From Symbiotaphrina buchneri (Eukaryota; Ascomycota; Symbiotaphrinales; Symbiotaphrinaceae), in assembly GCA_001599915.1 (NCBI GenBank), contig BCIG01000030.1, forward strand, positions 62,001 to 126,000: DNA of 64,000 nucleotides, read 5' to 3'. The notes under the pieces were generated by a model. That model had not been told where the DNA came from. It was given only the letters and a program-made list of their open reading frames with translations, and did not search any database. Shown piece after piece: positions 1-10,515 of this stretch. How positions within the stretch are numbered: position 1 is the stretch's first letter; the number at the start of each line of letters is the position of its first letter. The position numbers and the translations under genes are program-made.

Positions 1-1
1 C

Positions 2-448
2 TCCACTCGCGGAGACGAGCAAACCTCGCGGCAGGAGAAGGCAGAAAAGGGCGTGCAGCTCACCGGCTACGCCTACGCCGGCGGCGGGCGGGATATCGTC
101 CGCGTGGACGTCTCCGCCGACAACGGCCGCACGTGGCAGCAGGCGCGGCTGCTAGATGATGACGCGAAGGGCAGCAAGCGCTGGGCATGGCGGCTGTGGA
201 GTATTGAGTTTCCGCCGCTGGAGGACGCGGCTGCGGCTGCGGCTGTAGGTACGGACGCAGGTAAGGGTACAGGTGTGGGTGCGAAGGAGGCGGCGGAGAG
301 GGCGTTTGTCGTCAAGGCAGTGGATGAGGCCCATAATACGCAGCCGGAGAGCATGGATGCGACGTGGAATTTTCGGGGGTTATTGGGTAGTGCGTGGCAT
401 CGGGTGCTGTGGAGGGGAGAGCAGCAGGGAGAAGTGGGCGGGGCGTAG
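2..448 (+). CDS. Sulfite-oxidase-like protein, C-terminal part (cut by window edge)
   Basis: The reading frame is open from the first bases and stops at 446-448, so only the last ~148 codons are visible. The text VRVDVSADNGRTW followed by WRLW is the usual start of the molybdopterin-oxidoreductase dimerisation domain (sulfite oxidase / nitrate reductase family). FVVKAVDEAHNTQPE and ATWNFRGL near the end match the typical tail of fungal sulfite oxidases. The family oxidises sulfite to sulfate with a molybdenum cofactor; the catalytic and any haem domains would lie outside the window. A run rich in Ala and Gly (around 225-285) interrupts the domain and looks like a lineage-specific insertion. 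Family assignment is fairly secure; the substrate is inferred. Confidence 0.72.
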   Translation, partial: STRGDEQTSRQEKAEKGVQLTGYAYAGGGRDIVRVDVSADNGRTWQQARLLDDDAKGSKRWAWRLWSIEFPPLEDAAAAAAVGTDAGKGTGVGAKEAAERAFVVKAVDEAHNTQPESMDATWNFRGLLGSAWHRVLWRGEQQGEVGGA

Positions 449-859
449 GAGGGAGGGAAGAAGATGAGTTTCGATGCGTTTGATGCGTTGATTTGCGGTT
501 TGCTATCTTCATATTTGCTGGTTTTTTTATGCGACTCGAATACGATTCCCGGATACCGATTAGGCTCAAGACTGCGGCTGCTGAAAGGTGCAAGCCCGTC
601 CCCGTCGTGGTAGCTTTATCGAAGCTTTGGTATCGGGTCCCGGAGCCTCGACAAAATGGCCGGAATAGGGCCACGGGGATCTTCCAAGAGCTCGTCTCTA
701 GTATCACATGCATGGTTTCGTAACTATATTATATACATTCATTGAGGACCCTGTGATAGAGTTCCCTCATGATCCCGGGACCGCTCCTCCACGGCCTCAT
801 CGGCGCCCCCAACAACCCTTCCACCTCGAAGGGTATCATCTCCAACGGCAGCGTCATCA
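449..859. other. Convergent intergenic region
   Basis: This lies between the 3' ends of the sulfite-oxidase-like gene (+) and the MFS gene (-). It should hold both 3' UTRs. I see no conserved frame or repeat in it. Confidence 0.6.
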
Positions 860-2410
860 TTACTCCTCCGCCAAAGCCCTCCTCTTCTTGCGTCTCAGCA
901 CTCTCAATAACTCGAACAAACACAGACTGGCCACGATATACGTGACGCCGGCGAAGATCTGCGTATAGAGATACTCCCGCGAGGAGTTTGGCCGCCGGAT
1001 CTTGAGTGCGATGACTTCCGCGACTGCCATTTTAAATCGTCAGTTGGGGGTTATTTTGGAGGAGGGGATGTGGGGATGCTGAAAAGGGGAGGGGAAGGGG
1101 AGGAGGCTTACAGGTGACCGGAAGCACGGTCGACAGCCAGACAATCGAGAGCATCGAGTTGAGCTCTTTCAGGCCGACGACTTCTACGCATATTGGACCG
1201 ATTGTCTGGTCGACATGTTAGTATATATTAAGGGTGTCAGTGAGTTGGCAGTGCAGGACTGACCATCCAGAAAACACCAATGACGGTGCCATTGAAGATA
1301 GCATAGAAGATCAAGAAGCCATAGCTCTGACACGGCAGCCAGAAAGCAAAACAGCCCAAGCCAGCTAAGATCGTAGACACAGCCGCGACCTCGATTCGGC
1401 CATACCTATCGCTCGCGAAGCCCGTGACTGGCCTTCCAATAATAGTGCCGAGGTTCAGGAACGCCGTGATGGAGCTGGCGTTCTGCTTCGACAGCCCGAT
1501 GCTGACGCCGAAATCCGACATGGAGTAGAGCAGCGTCATGTACCCCAGCAGCCCGACGAAGCCCCACGCCAGCACGAGGAACACATCGAATCGGACCAGC
1601 AGCTTCGTATCGAACCCGCGCTGTGGCGGCTGGATATGCGCGTTGCGGTCGCGCAGCAGCAGCGTGCCCACAAGATTCACCGCCGCCGCCACGATGCCCG
1701 TGATCCGCAGCGACCAGCCCAGGCCCAGATGCCGGATCATCGCATCCGTGGCAAAACTAAACACCAGCCCGCCCACGCCCGACCCAGCGCCCACAATGCC
1801 ATTCGCCAGGCTGCGCTTGCGGTCGAACCACTGGCTCAGGATGGGCAGGCTGGGAATGTAGGTGAAGCCGATGCCGACGCCCAGCAGGAAGCCTTGCGTC
1901 AGGTACAAATGCCAGACCTGGTTGGCGAACGAGGCCGCGATGTACCCGCCGGCCTGGAAGAGGACGCCGAGGATCCTGGGGACCCGGAACCCGTGCAAGC
2001 GCGCGAAGATCGTGACGACGGGCGCGGAGATCATGGCGCCGGCGAAGTTGAGCCCGCCGACGAAGGCGAAGTCCGTGGGTGTGGCGGAGGGGAAGAGCGA
2101 TTCGGAGAGGTAGTAGGAGAGGTAGACACCGAACGACTGGGGAGATGCGTCGTTTGTCAGTTATGTCTGCTTGGGGCATGAGGCGAGGTGGAGGAGAGGG
2201 GTTGAGGAGAAGACGTACGGCGGAGAGACCCCATGTCATGCCATTCATGGCCGATATACTCCCCACGATGACCCATCCATAGCCGCCATCAGGGATGCAA
2301 TGATGCTGGCTCGCTGGCCGCGGATCCACATCCACGTCCGGAACGACGACATCACCGGCTCCCGTACCCGCAACCGCCACCGCGGGACCGTCTTCTTTGG
2401 ACTCCTCCAT
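860..2410 (-). CDS. MFS transporter, monocarboxylate-transporter (MCT) type
   Basis: Four exons are predicted: 2410-2219, 2136-1264, 1205-1112 and 1023-860, giving about 440 residues. All introns are GT-AG, and the second has a clear CTAAC-like branch site. The acidic N-terminus leads into DGGYGWVIV, the signature of fungal MCT-type (MCH/riboflavin-like) major facilitator proteins. Next come SFGVYLSYY, the loop IPSLPILSQWFDRKRSLANGI between helices 4 and 5, and GRPVTGFASDRYGR in the second half. About 12 membrane segments can be traced, and the last exon ends in a Lys/Arg-rich cytosolic tail. It probably moves a small organic acid across the plasma membrane; the substrate cannot be read from sequence. 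Confidence 0.88.
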
Positions 2411-3030
2411 CCAGCTGCCCGTATTGACTCTTCAACACAGGGATTCTGGAACTTTGATGGATGGACATCTGTTGGATTGGCCCACGATGCTGCTGTCGTT
2501 TGGTGTTGTGGCTGGCTTACAGTTATCGGCGAGACCCCGCTTCGAAAAATCGGTGCCGCGGCGGAGAAATGCGACGCTAAGAGCGAAAAGCGGAAGTCTT
2601 CCGCCGTTGGATGGAGCTAAGGGCCGACTCATCCGATGGTGCGCCAGACGGCCGTTCGGGCGAGTTGCGACAGCCTTTATACATCGCAGATGGGAAAGTC
2701 GAATGGGCTTTTGAGATTGCTATTTCTAAGTGAACTTATAGATCTCACTTCAATTGCAGCCCACCCAAGGATGGATTATTATTGACTCACGTCCCGATAA
2801 TCCGTTAAGTTAGTTCCCGAGGCGATGGCGCCAGGGGACGGACATGGAAATCGGACATGGCCAACATTATTATTCCAGCATCAATTATGTGAACTGTTGG
2901 ATTGTAGGATCATGTAGCAACTTATTTATTTTGTCAGCAATGAGGAGAAAATATCGACAACTATCACAACCAAAGAGCAACAACATCGCATTTCCACCAC
3001 AAACCCTACCCTCGCGAATAAGCCGCAGCT
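2411..3030. other. Upstream region of the MFS gene
   Basis: This contains the promoter of the MFS gene (reading leftwards) and the 3' flank of the DUF1348 gene. Short open frames here lack conserved features. I see no further gene. Confidence 0.5.
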
Positions 3031-3486
3031 CTACCAATGCTCCGGCCCAATATGAACGCTCTCCACATCCACACCCTCTTTAAACCATCTCTGGCCCTCC
3101 TCAATCTCCACATCATTACCACTCATCTGCCTCTTGACCATCCTGCCATCCTCACCAAACGTCCAATCCTCCAGCCCATAGCAGCGCTTCCACTTCCCGT
3201 CATCGCGGTCACGGAATTCATACCAGAACTGCACCGCGATCTAGTTGTCTGTGGACGCGAACAGCTCCTTGCGCAGGATGTAGTGTTGCTCACGGTTCCA
3301 TTTCGCGGTCAGGAAGTTGATGATGTCCTGGCGCCCTTTGAGGAAGCTGCCTCTGTTCCGCCAGATGCAGTCCTCCGTGTAGGCCAGTGCTACGCGTGGT
3401 GGGTCTTGTGTGTTCCACAGGTCTTGACCGGCTTTGACTTTTTTGTTCGCGCTCTCGGCGGTAAAAGGTGGGAGGATACCGGCCAT
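3031..3486 (-). pseudogene. DUF1348 / SnoaL-like (NTF2-fold) protein with an in-frame stop
   Basis: The frame starts at ATG 3486 with LPPFTAESANKKVKAGQDLW and then VALAYTEDCIWRNRGSF, a very good match to the DUF1348 family of the NTF2-like superfamily. These are small (~150 aa) soluble proteins of unknown function. A TAG at 3241-3243 follows ELFASTDN. The same frame continues without a gap into IAVQFWYEFRDRDDGKWKRC and VEIEEGQRWFKEG, ending at 3031. In the family this position is one ordinary residue between TDN and IAV. The rest of the protein is colinear and complete, so the gene is either a very young pseudogene, an allele with one nonsense change, a sequence error, or a read-through case. 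A CAG-to-TAG transition would explain it. No intron could remove the stop. Confidence 0.8.
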
Positions 3487-5167
3487 GATAGTAAGTATTG
3501 CAGATCGTCAGAAGCTGTAATGTGGTTGGCAACCTGGTTATCTGTTTCTTGAAGATGAGCGTGGAGAGTCGGCGGCCTTTTCTTTTCTCGAAGTGAAATT
3601 GGCGACGCGGCTATTAGACAATCTCACTGGTATCAAATCCAAAAATTTAATCAAGATCAAAACTTTCTGGGTGATATATCCCGCTTTTTATTTCACAGCA
3701 TCGTTCAAACCGACTTAAATGCTGACAGGCGCCGTCGCTTCTCACCCGTGCACCCCGCGGTATGCTTATGGCAAACACGTCAAACACAGCCTAAAGAGGC
3801 AAGTCAGGCCACTTTTGAGATCAGGCCACTTGCATTTCTCCGTGCTTATTGGATGAGTTAGCTGCACGCAATTCAGGCCTCCAGGTTCCTCAGCCGATGG
3901 CGCGAACCTGAACCCTGGCTTAATTTGTCCATTCGGGGACATGGAGGGGTCCTAGCTCGGGGTGGATCAGTAATCGTCTTTCAGAGGGCGCACTGGTCAG
4001 TATTTGCGATTACATGCAACTAGCAAGGAGGGAAATTCAGTTACATAAAGGGCGATCGTATCTTATGCTAACTGCGAATGGACACCCTGAGACTGCAAGA
4101 AACTTCAGTCTTCTCCTTCGACGGTCTGGCAATTGCCAATTACCCCTCTGCGTGAACCGCTAGTCCTTGGTCACCAACTCATACGCATACGGAGGGCCCG
4201 GAGGCGTTGGTGTGCTTCCGCTACCGCATCCGCCATTTGTGCAGCCTGCTCCACATTGGCAAGGACGATGAAAGGTACCACCTCGTGGAAACTAGCCACA
4301 TATCAGTCGATATCGATACTAATGGGATTATACGGCCTTCTGCAGAATAAACCTACCTGGGATGGGACCAGTCCATGCTGAAAGTTGTCATATCGGACAG
4401 TTGAACCTCTGATTCAATTTCACGATAGTAAATGTTTTAGATCGAAAGGTCCATTCTCACGTTGTTATTGTTGGGATGATGTTGAAGCTGAAGCATGGAA
4501 CAGCACGGCGGGGCCTTTTGACTCTTTTCAACAAGACCTCCTCGCACGTGAACGACAAGACAAGAGAGTGGACATTGGCCAATCGACACAAGCCACGCCT
4601 GAGACGTAGCTCAAGAGTCCAAAGAGGGCAAACTCAAATCTCTTTCCCCTCTTCAGAGCACAGGGCGGGTAGGCACAGCCCGCGACAACGGCATGCGGCA
4701 GATGTTTGCCTCATATGCGGGGCGCAATGGTAACACTGCCCCAACTTGACAAGGATAGCGATGACCAAGCGAAGAGTGCGAGTACATGTACGAACCATTG
4801 GATGAGGCACATTCTTTTCCTGGCGGCAGGGGTCCTGGTTGCCTTAAGCGCCTAGGCATGGAAGCTGACTGGGTCGCTTGGGATGGGAACGGCGACAATT
4901 GACCAAGCAGACGATAACAGATGGCTGCCCATTGCACGACTGGAAATGGGTTGCGTACTGTGTACGTGCGTGAAACAGCAATTGTAACGGCGAGGACAAT
5001 ATGCGCCCGAAGACGGACTCTTTAAAACACCCTCGCAGACAAGGCTGGCATATAAGAATGGCTCACCCGATATGTGTGCACTTCTACTATGGCTAGTCTA
5101 TCCTGGTGCCTCGGAGCTTTGAGCAGCTGAAAGATTATCCAGCCTGATTTTCCGGCAAATAACAGAC
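3487..5167. other. Long intergenic region
   Basis: This is 1.7 kb with normal base composition between the DUF1348 gene and the ankyrin gene. One cysteine-rich segment on the minus strand (4160-4291) is listed separately. A TATA-like ATATAA near 5050 lies about 115 bp upstream of the ankyrin start. I could not support any other gene. Confidence 0.45.
4160..4291 (-). other. Possible last exon of a small cysteine-rich protein
   Basis: On the minus strand a GCTAG acceptor is followed by a 43-codon frame containing CQCGAGCTNGGCGSGS, then a Pro-rich tail, then TAG at 4160-4162. The spacing C-x-C-G-A-G-C-x-x-G-x-C resembles the small cysteine-rich protein at 7432-7732 and is metallothionein-like. 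I could not find an in-frame first exon. A clean ATG exon just upstream (ending with a GTAGGT donor near 4365) joins this acceptor in a different phase. That would encode a Cys-free tail ending LRALRMRMSW. The two readings conflict, so this is only a candidate. Confidence 0.25.
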
Positions 5168-7136
5168 ATGGAAGTTATCAGCGCCACAGCTTCCCTACTC
5201 GCACTAGTCCAAGTGGCAGCTCAGCTCGCTCCAGCCGCCGCAAGACTACGGCGCGATTTCCAGGACGCCCCGGTTGGGTTGGAGAGGCTGAGCAACCAAC
5301 TGACTTTGCTGCACGCGGAGTTGGAATTGATCCATCGACTACAAGAGCATGTCCTCGGCAAGGAAAACGTTTTGAGTTCGGAAGAACTGGATATTCTTTC
5401 ACAGACTCTCCGGGCGGCTGCCGGTAGCATTGCGATTATTGAGAGCGCTTCCAAGAGGATCAGAACGAGGCCGGGATTGCAGCAAAAGCTGTCTTGGGCT
5501 ATTCAGGATCGAAAGATTGTGGAGGCTGTTGCCTTACAGCTGCAGAGCACGGAGAGCAGTTTGAACACAGTCATCCAGCTAATTAATCTGTACACACATG
5601 CATGACATTGATGAAGAATAAGTTGCTGATTTAGGTTAGGAGACGGACTCTATCTAGCCACGAAGTCTGCTTCAACGTCACTGCAATACAAGTTGTGAAC
5701 GAGCAGAAGGGCACAATGACAAGGCGTCATTGCGCTGAGTTCGGCCAGTTGGAAGGAATGTATCTCGAGGAGAAGAGAACAGCCAGTGCGCAAACAATCA
5801 AGTCTTCCGGTCTCTGGCAGCCAAGACCATGCCTCAGCACCAGCAGGAAGGTGAAATACCTGCGTCGACCCAACGAGGGCCCATATCCAGGGGTCCAGGC
5901 AATCCTCGCAGTGGCAGGTACGGCATGGCAACCACCTACGCTTGTTACCTGAACACTCGCCTTCCGGCGATCATGGGCTCGCGCTCCGTCGTCCTTGATC
6001 TGAAATGGCGGATGTCAACAAGGAGCTGTCTCAGTATGTCACTGCTTGGAGGGTACTTGGCAGTTAAGAACATCGTACCGGAAACGTCGGAGATAATGAC
6101 GGCGTGCAAGAATGGAGATCTTCCCACCGTCCATGAGCTCTTTCGGCTGCGGCGGGCTAGCCCGCATGATATCACTGATGGGAACTGTGGGCTTATGACT
6201 GTAAGCGCGATAAAAGGGGAATGGGGCGAGAGCTGTCTGTTGACGTTTCTCTAGTATGCTATAGAGAGCGGGTCAGTGGAACTCGTCGATTTCTTACTCG
6301 AGAACGGCATTGACCCTAATGCCACATTTGGGCGGTTTTACACGTGAGCCATCCTGCGCCAACTGCCTATATACTCTCGCAAGTATCTGACATCTATCAG
6401 GAGTCCGCTCTCATGGGCATTTCAAGCCCGTCAACTGGACATCGCCCGACTTCTGCTCAGCCGGGGTGCCACTTTCGATCATTTAAATGCGATGGGCTGG
6501 AGCCCACTATTCTACGTCTTCAAAGCAGAAGAACATCTCCCCGCTGTGACTTCCTTCATCGACTTCACAAGTACAGCCGGGTTCTCGGATTTCGACATCC
6601 AAGACGGCTCCGGTTGGTCCTGCTTACACCGCGCGGCCGCGTTCGGCACCGGAGACGACGTTGCCAAACTGGTTCAGCTCGGCGCATCGACCTCCGTCAA
6701 GACCACATCTCTAGACTGGTGCCCCCTCTTCGTCGCCTCTAGGTTCGATAATATCTCGACATTCAAGGCGCTTTTACAGTTTATGTCTCCAAAGATCTTA
6801 CATGCCTCCGACCGTCGCGGGTGGACGCTACTACATAACGCAGCTGACGCCGCTTCCCTCCAGATTGCAAGCTTCCTACTCCAGCTAGGAGCAGACAGCT
6901 CCAGACTTAGTTGCCCGACGAGCTATCTTGTTCCCGAGCCACTACAGAATCTTGCAGTGACGCCGGCAGAGCTTGCGAAGAATAGGAGCGCTGAGTTTTT
7001 CACTGATTATGTGCTGGCGATGAGGAGCGCAGGGCTTGATGTTTCTATGGATGACGAGTGTGATAGCATTTTCTGGCCAAGTGAGACAGGGCAGATTATG
7101 GACGATAAATCTCCGCTTTTGATTGAGACGGAATGA
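5168..7136 (+). CDS. PigL_N-type ankyrin repeat protein
   Basis: The first exon begins MEVISATASLLALVQVAAQL, the hallmark of the fungal N-terminal domain found in NACHT/ankyrin proteins (PigL_N type). It runs about 140 residues and is predicted alpha-helical. Later exons at about 5756-6200, 6255-6343 and 6401-7136 encode GSRSVVLDLKW, VPETSEIMTACKNGDL and then ankyrin units such as YAIESGSVELVDFLLENGIDPN, GSGWSCLHRAAAFG and RGWTLLHNAADAASLQIASFLLQLGAD. The last two introns are clear GT-AG. The first (donor 5590, acceptor about 5755) was chosen only to keep frame and is uncertain. Such proteins are probably intracellular scaffolds or allorecognition/defence factors; no catalytic domain is visible. 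Confidence 0.78.
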
Positions 7137-7366
7137 GAAGCATAGTGCATGGCCTCAATTATATAAACCTGTTTCCTATATTCAGACGTATCATTGGCTC
7201 CCGGTGAACATTTATCACGCGACGAGATGTACCAATAGCACAACGTTGCGCACCATTGTAGGCTCCACCGGCTGTGCCGCGTGGTTGCCTGAAACACCCT
7301 GCTCATATGGCAATTCCTGAGATCCTGACAGGAAAGCTAAGCATAGCCACCCTCATGATGCCAGCA

Positions 7367-7372
7367 TATAAA
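7367..7372 (+). promoter_or_regulatory. TATA box for the small cysteine-rich gene
   Basis: A good TATAAA lies 60 bp upstream of the first ATG (7432), the usual spacing for a strongly expressed fungal gene with a short leader. Confidence 0.45.
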
Positions 7373-7431
7373 CAACCTTACCCACGCTCGCACTCACCTT
7401 CACTGAAACCAGCAAGGACTACAGCCTCCTA

Positions 7432-7732
7432 ATGTTCAGTCTCCCCATTATCAAAGCGCCAACCATATCCTTGTGTGTTTCCAAAATGCATATTATACCA
7501 AAAGGTCCCTCTGAAGCCGGGCCTCCTGGCCCATCTACCGATCAGACCCAGCCGGGTCGCGTACTGTGCGTACCTACCATTGCCGCAACATCACAATGTG
7601 ATTGCAGCTAACTCAGTCGTCTCTGTGTTTAGACGTCCCACTCCGCTGATCAATTCCTGCCGCTGCGGCGCAGGCTGTCCGCCCGGAATGGGTTGCAATC
7701 GCCCATGGCCTCCTCAGCCTGACGATGCCTGA
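7432..7732 (+). CDS. Small cysteine-rich, proline-rich protein (metallothionein-like spacing)
   Basis: The model has two exons, 7432-7565 and 7633-7732 (77 aa). The intron has donor GTGCGT, a GCTAAC branch site and a TTTAG acceptor. The protein is hydrophobic at its start, then Gly/Pro-rich, and ends with NSCRCGAGCPPGMGC and a Pro-rich tail closing in DDA. The C-x-C-G-A-G-C-x5-C pattern suggests metal binding, but there are too few cysteines for a classical metallothionein. A second in-frame ATG at 7486 would give a shorter protein without the hydrophobic start. I do not recognise the family. The TATA box, branch site and clean frame support a real gene. It would be missed by gene finders that demand long exons. 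Confidence 0.45.
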
Positions 7733-8263
7733 GGGGTTATCTGACGTTCTATGGGATATCCGACCTGCTGTTTGTTATTCTGTTCCCTTCTACTTTTGCC
7801 GTGTACTGAGAGCTTAATCAAGTAACAAAACCCTGGAATCGTTGGGAGCCTATCGGTACTCCGTTGCTCAAAGTAACAGTCTTTGCAGGGGCCAGGTGAC
7901 CATGGAGCTACTGAGCTCGCTCAAGAACATCTATGTGGCATTGGAAACTACCTTTAAGGAAAGAAATGTATTCCTTATTCGGTGTTACAGTCTCCCATAT
8001 ATGGTTATTTACAGGTTAGAGGAAGCAGTCACTCGTTATGGCCATGGGAGTCGATATGTAATCAGCCAATTATCTATTCTCATGCCTTCCTTCTGAGATG
8101 CTCGCGATGGTATCTCGCCAATAGCTTGCCCAGAAGCGTGTAGTCTCCTGTCGCGGCCAAAAATACACGGGATGTGTTGCTGCATTCTAAATTCTTGATC
8201 CATATTATTCCCTTCTCCAACCTCGGCGTCGCCTCCCAACATGAGAATTCGAACTTGAGGATG
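7733..8263. other. Intergenic region
   Basis: This lies between the cysteine-rich gene and the 3' end of the monooxygenase gene. An 84-codon open frame at 7842-8096 (+) has no recognisable feature. I see no other structure. Confidence 0.4.
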
Positions 8264-10191
8264 TCAACCTCGGGACATGGCCGCCTTCTCGAGCAACTCA
8301 TCACACTCAGCAATCACATCAGACCTGCATAAATCAATTAGCATGCCACAGCCCATCAACACTTCCTACAAGCCAGAACCAGAATCACTCTCACCTCAGC
8401 AAATAATCCATGACATCCGAAACCTTCGGTCTCTCAGGCAGTCCCATCGCCCCAGGAAGCCAATCCCCTAGTAGGTCCGTTACATCCGCCGTCGGCGCCG
8501 CCCCCCTCGATGCCAAACTCGTAATGGCACCTCGGCGAACACGAACCTCTTCAAACAACTTTAAGCGTTTCTGAAGGTTTTGTTTCGAGGGGAGACCGCT
8601 AAGTAGCCGTGCTAAGGCACCGACGTCTTCGAGGCCTTGGTTAAGACCTTGGCCGAGACGCGGGTGCATCTGTGTGTTTTAATTGTCAATATGATGCGAG
8701 GGAGACTGCCGGAGAGGCGGGTCATACGGCGTGGGCGGCGTCACCGATTAGGACGGCTTTGCCTCTCGTGTATGAGCGCAGTGGATCGATGTCTTGTACT
8801 GGAAACAGTTTGATGTCTTCGCTCATGCTGTAGACCAAAGGGACTGTTATTTCTCCGTTTTCGGTAGGAACGCATAGACGTACCTGAGTAGGCTCAGCAG
8901 ATCGGGATGGAACCCTTCAAACTCCTGGGCTACAAGCGCTTTCGACGCCGACCCCTTGCTCAAGGGTGTTGCTATGTGAATCAGCGTGTGATCGCTACGA
9001 AATGAGAGGCCTTGTAGCACTACCCGTAGTAGAATCTCCTTCGTATGGCATGAAGAAGCCAAAATTCTGCAACTCGCCACTTCATTTGATTAGCACTGCC
9101 CTGCCTACATCGGACAGCTACTTACCCCCGGCAAGACCACCACGTCAACGTCCGCGGGATCCGCCTTTTCGGAGTGGCCCCTGGCGGGAGCAGGCCATAC
9201 TCAGAGAAGACGGTAAAAGCATCCACCTTCCCCTCGAATATCCGTGCGAGATTCGGGATAGCGAGGACCTGTGTCGTCGGCAGCATGAAACGGTAGGCGA
9301 TATGGATGGGCGGGTTAGGAGCCGCGCTGCTGCTGTGAAAGCTTCTCTGACCCGCGACTATAGTTTGTCAGTATACTAAAGCACTGCCCGTTGTATACTT
9401 GAGGTCTACATTGATGCCGTCGGCGCCTACGATGAGGTCCGCGGCGTACACAGACCCGTCTTCAAGCGTCACCGTTCCGGCTTCAGCGTCCTGCTTGGGT
9501 TTCAGCTGTGCCCTCCATCCCACAGAAAAGGTTCAGACAAACCACTGCAACCACTCTGGAGATGACTCTGAGCCGTGCTGGTGGGTACTCGTGGCCCTCC
9601 AAAGCGAGCCGCTTCAATTCGTTGTGGAAGTCCGGGCGATAAAGTTGGACATGACGGCCTTCATTCGGATACTGCCAAAAGGTTTGTCAGTAGATGTCTT
9701 TGGCAGCTCTGTTCTGAGTTGACCAGCACATACGTCCGTCCTCATCACTGTCTCTCTGATATGCTCCAGCGTGTACGCGTTGCGCACTTCAAAATAGACC
9801 ATCATTAATCAACATGTTCGGGCTCCTGAGCACAATACAAACCTTCGTGACGGGGACTGCTCGTGCGTTCTCATAACTAAAGCCTGCCTTCTTGTCAGCT
9901 TGCCACTTCATGTGTGGATACATTACTTAACGACAACAGGGACCCGGCTGACCCAAATAATCCAGCACTCTAGACCCATTGGGCGCGACTGCAATCGCGG
10001 CTCCAAGTTCGGTCGCGAAGGCCGATTGCTCAAAGATCTAGTTCCTCGTTCAATTTCCTGTTCAAACCTCTTTCTGAGCGGATGAAGCTGACCTGCACGC
10101 TATGTCCTGCCTGGCGCAAGGCAGCCGCGGCAGCTAGCCCTGCTAAACCCGCGCCGACGACGATGATGTTGAGCTGCACCGGGTCGCTCAT
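8264..10191 (-). CDS. FAD-dependent monooxygenase, salicylate hydroxylase type
   Basis: It starts MSDPVQLNIIVVGAGLAGLA, a Rossmann FAD-binding GxGxxG motif. The model has about nine exons. LEDGSVYAADLIVGADGIN is the conserved GD motif region, and RGKAVLIGDAAHAMHPRLGQG with NQGLEDVGAL is the second FAD motif. Family members hydroxylate aromatic or polyketide substrates using NAD(P)H and O2. Conserved sequence right after the intron near 9370 (SRVREAF) is read in one frame, while the following text (PNPPIHIAYRFMLPTT) is one base out of step. Using an acceptor about 11 bases further on restores a single frame but drops SRVRE. The gene therefore either uses a shifted splice site or carries a one-base frameshift. 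An unusual GTAGTG-donor intron near 9000 removes two stops. Confidence 0.75.
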
Positions 10192-10515
10192 GGCCTCTAC
10201 ACGCGTCTTGCAGAAGATCAGCTGAATTGTCAGTGTAGAAAGCGGTTTGACATTACAGGCCGCCCGTTGAACGGAGCTCGAGGTCAGGATAGTCTCGGCT
10301 TGCGTTGAGGTACAGCAGTGTAGGATCGACAGTGTTAGTGCTTACGCCGGCATCAATTGGCTCCGACGGGCGCGATGCCTTCGGGCCCGAACTCGAAACT
10401 GTTGATCTTCCCAGAAAATCGCTACGCCTAAAACCCAGTGCTTTGGCTGATTTACGTATGTGCTTTTTCAGAAGAAAACTCTGAAATTCAAAGACCGGCA
10501 TACTAACTGCAAACA
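10192..10515. other. Spacer between two same-strand genes
   Basis: This holds the promoter of the monooxygenase and the 3' flank of the methyltransferase. An 87-codon minus-strand frame at 10253-10516 overlaps the end of the methyltransferase and shows no family features, so I do not call it. Confidence 0.4.

Noticed and set aside
1636-2181. 181-codon plus-strand frame opposite the MFS gene
   Set aside because: It is a shadow of the GC-rich MFS exon, with Arg/Ala/Gly-rich nonsense composition.
4476-4733. 85-codon plus-strand frame in the 3.5-5.2 kb gap
   Set aside because: No domain, no splice support and unremarkable composition.
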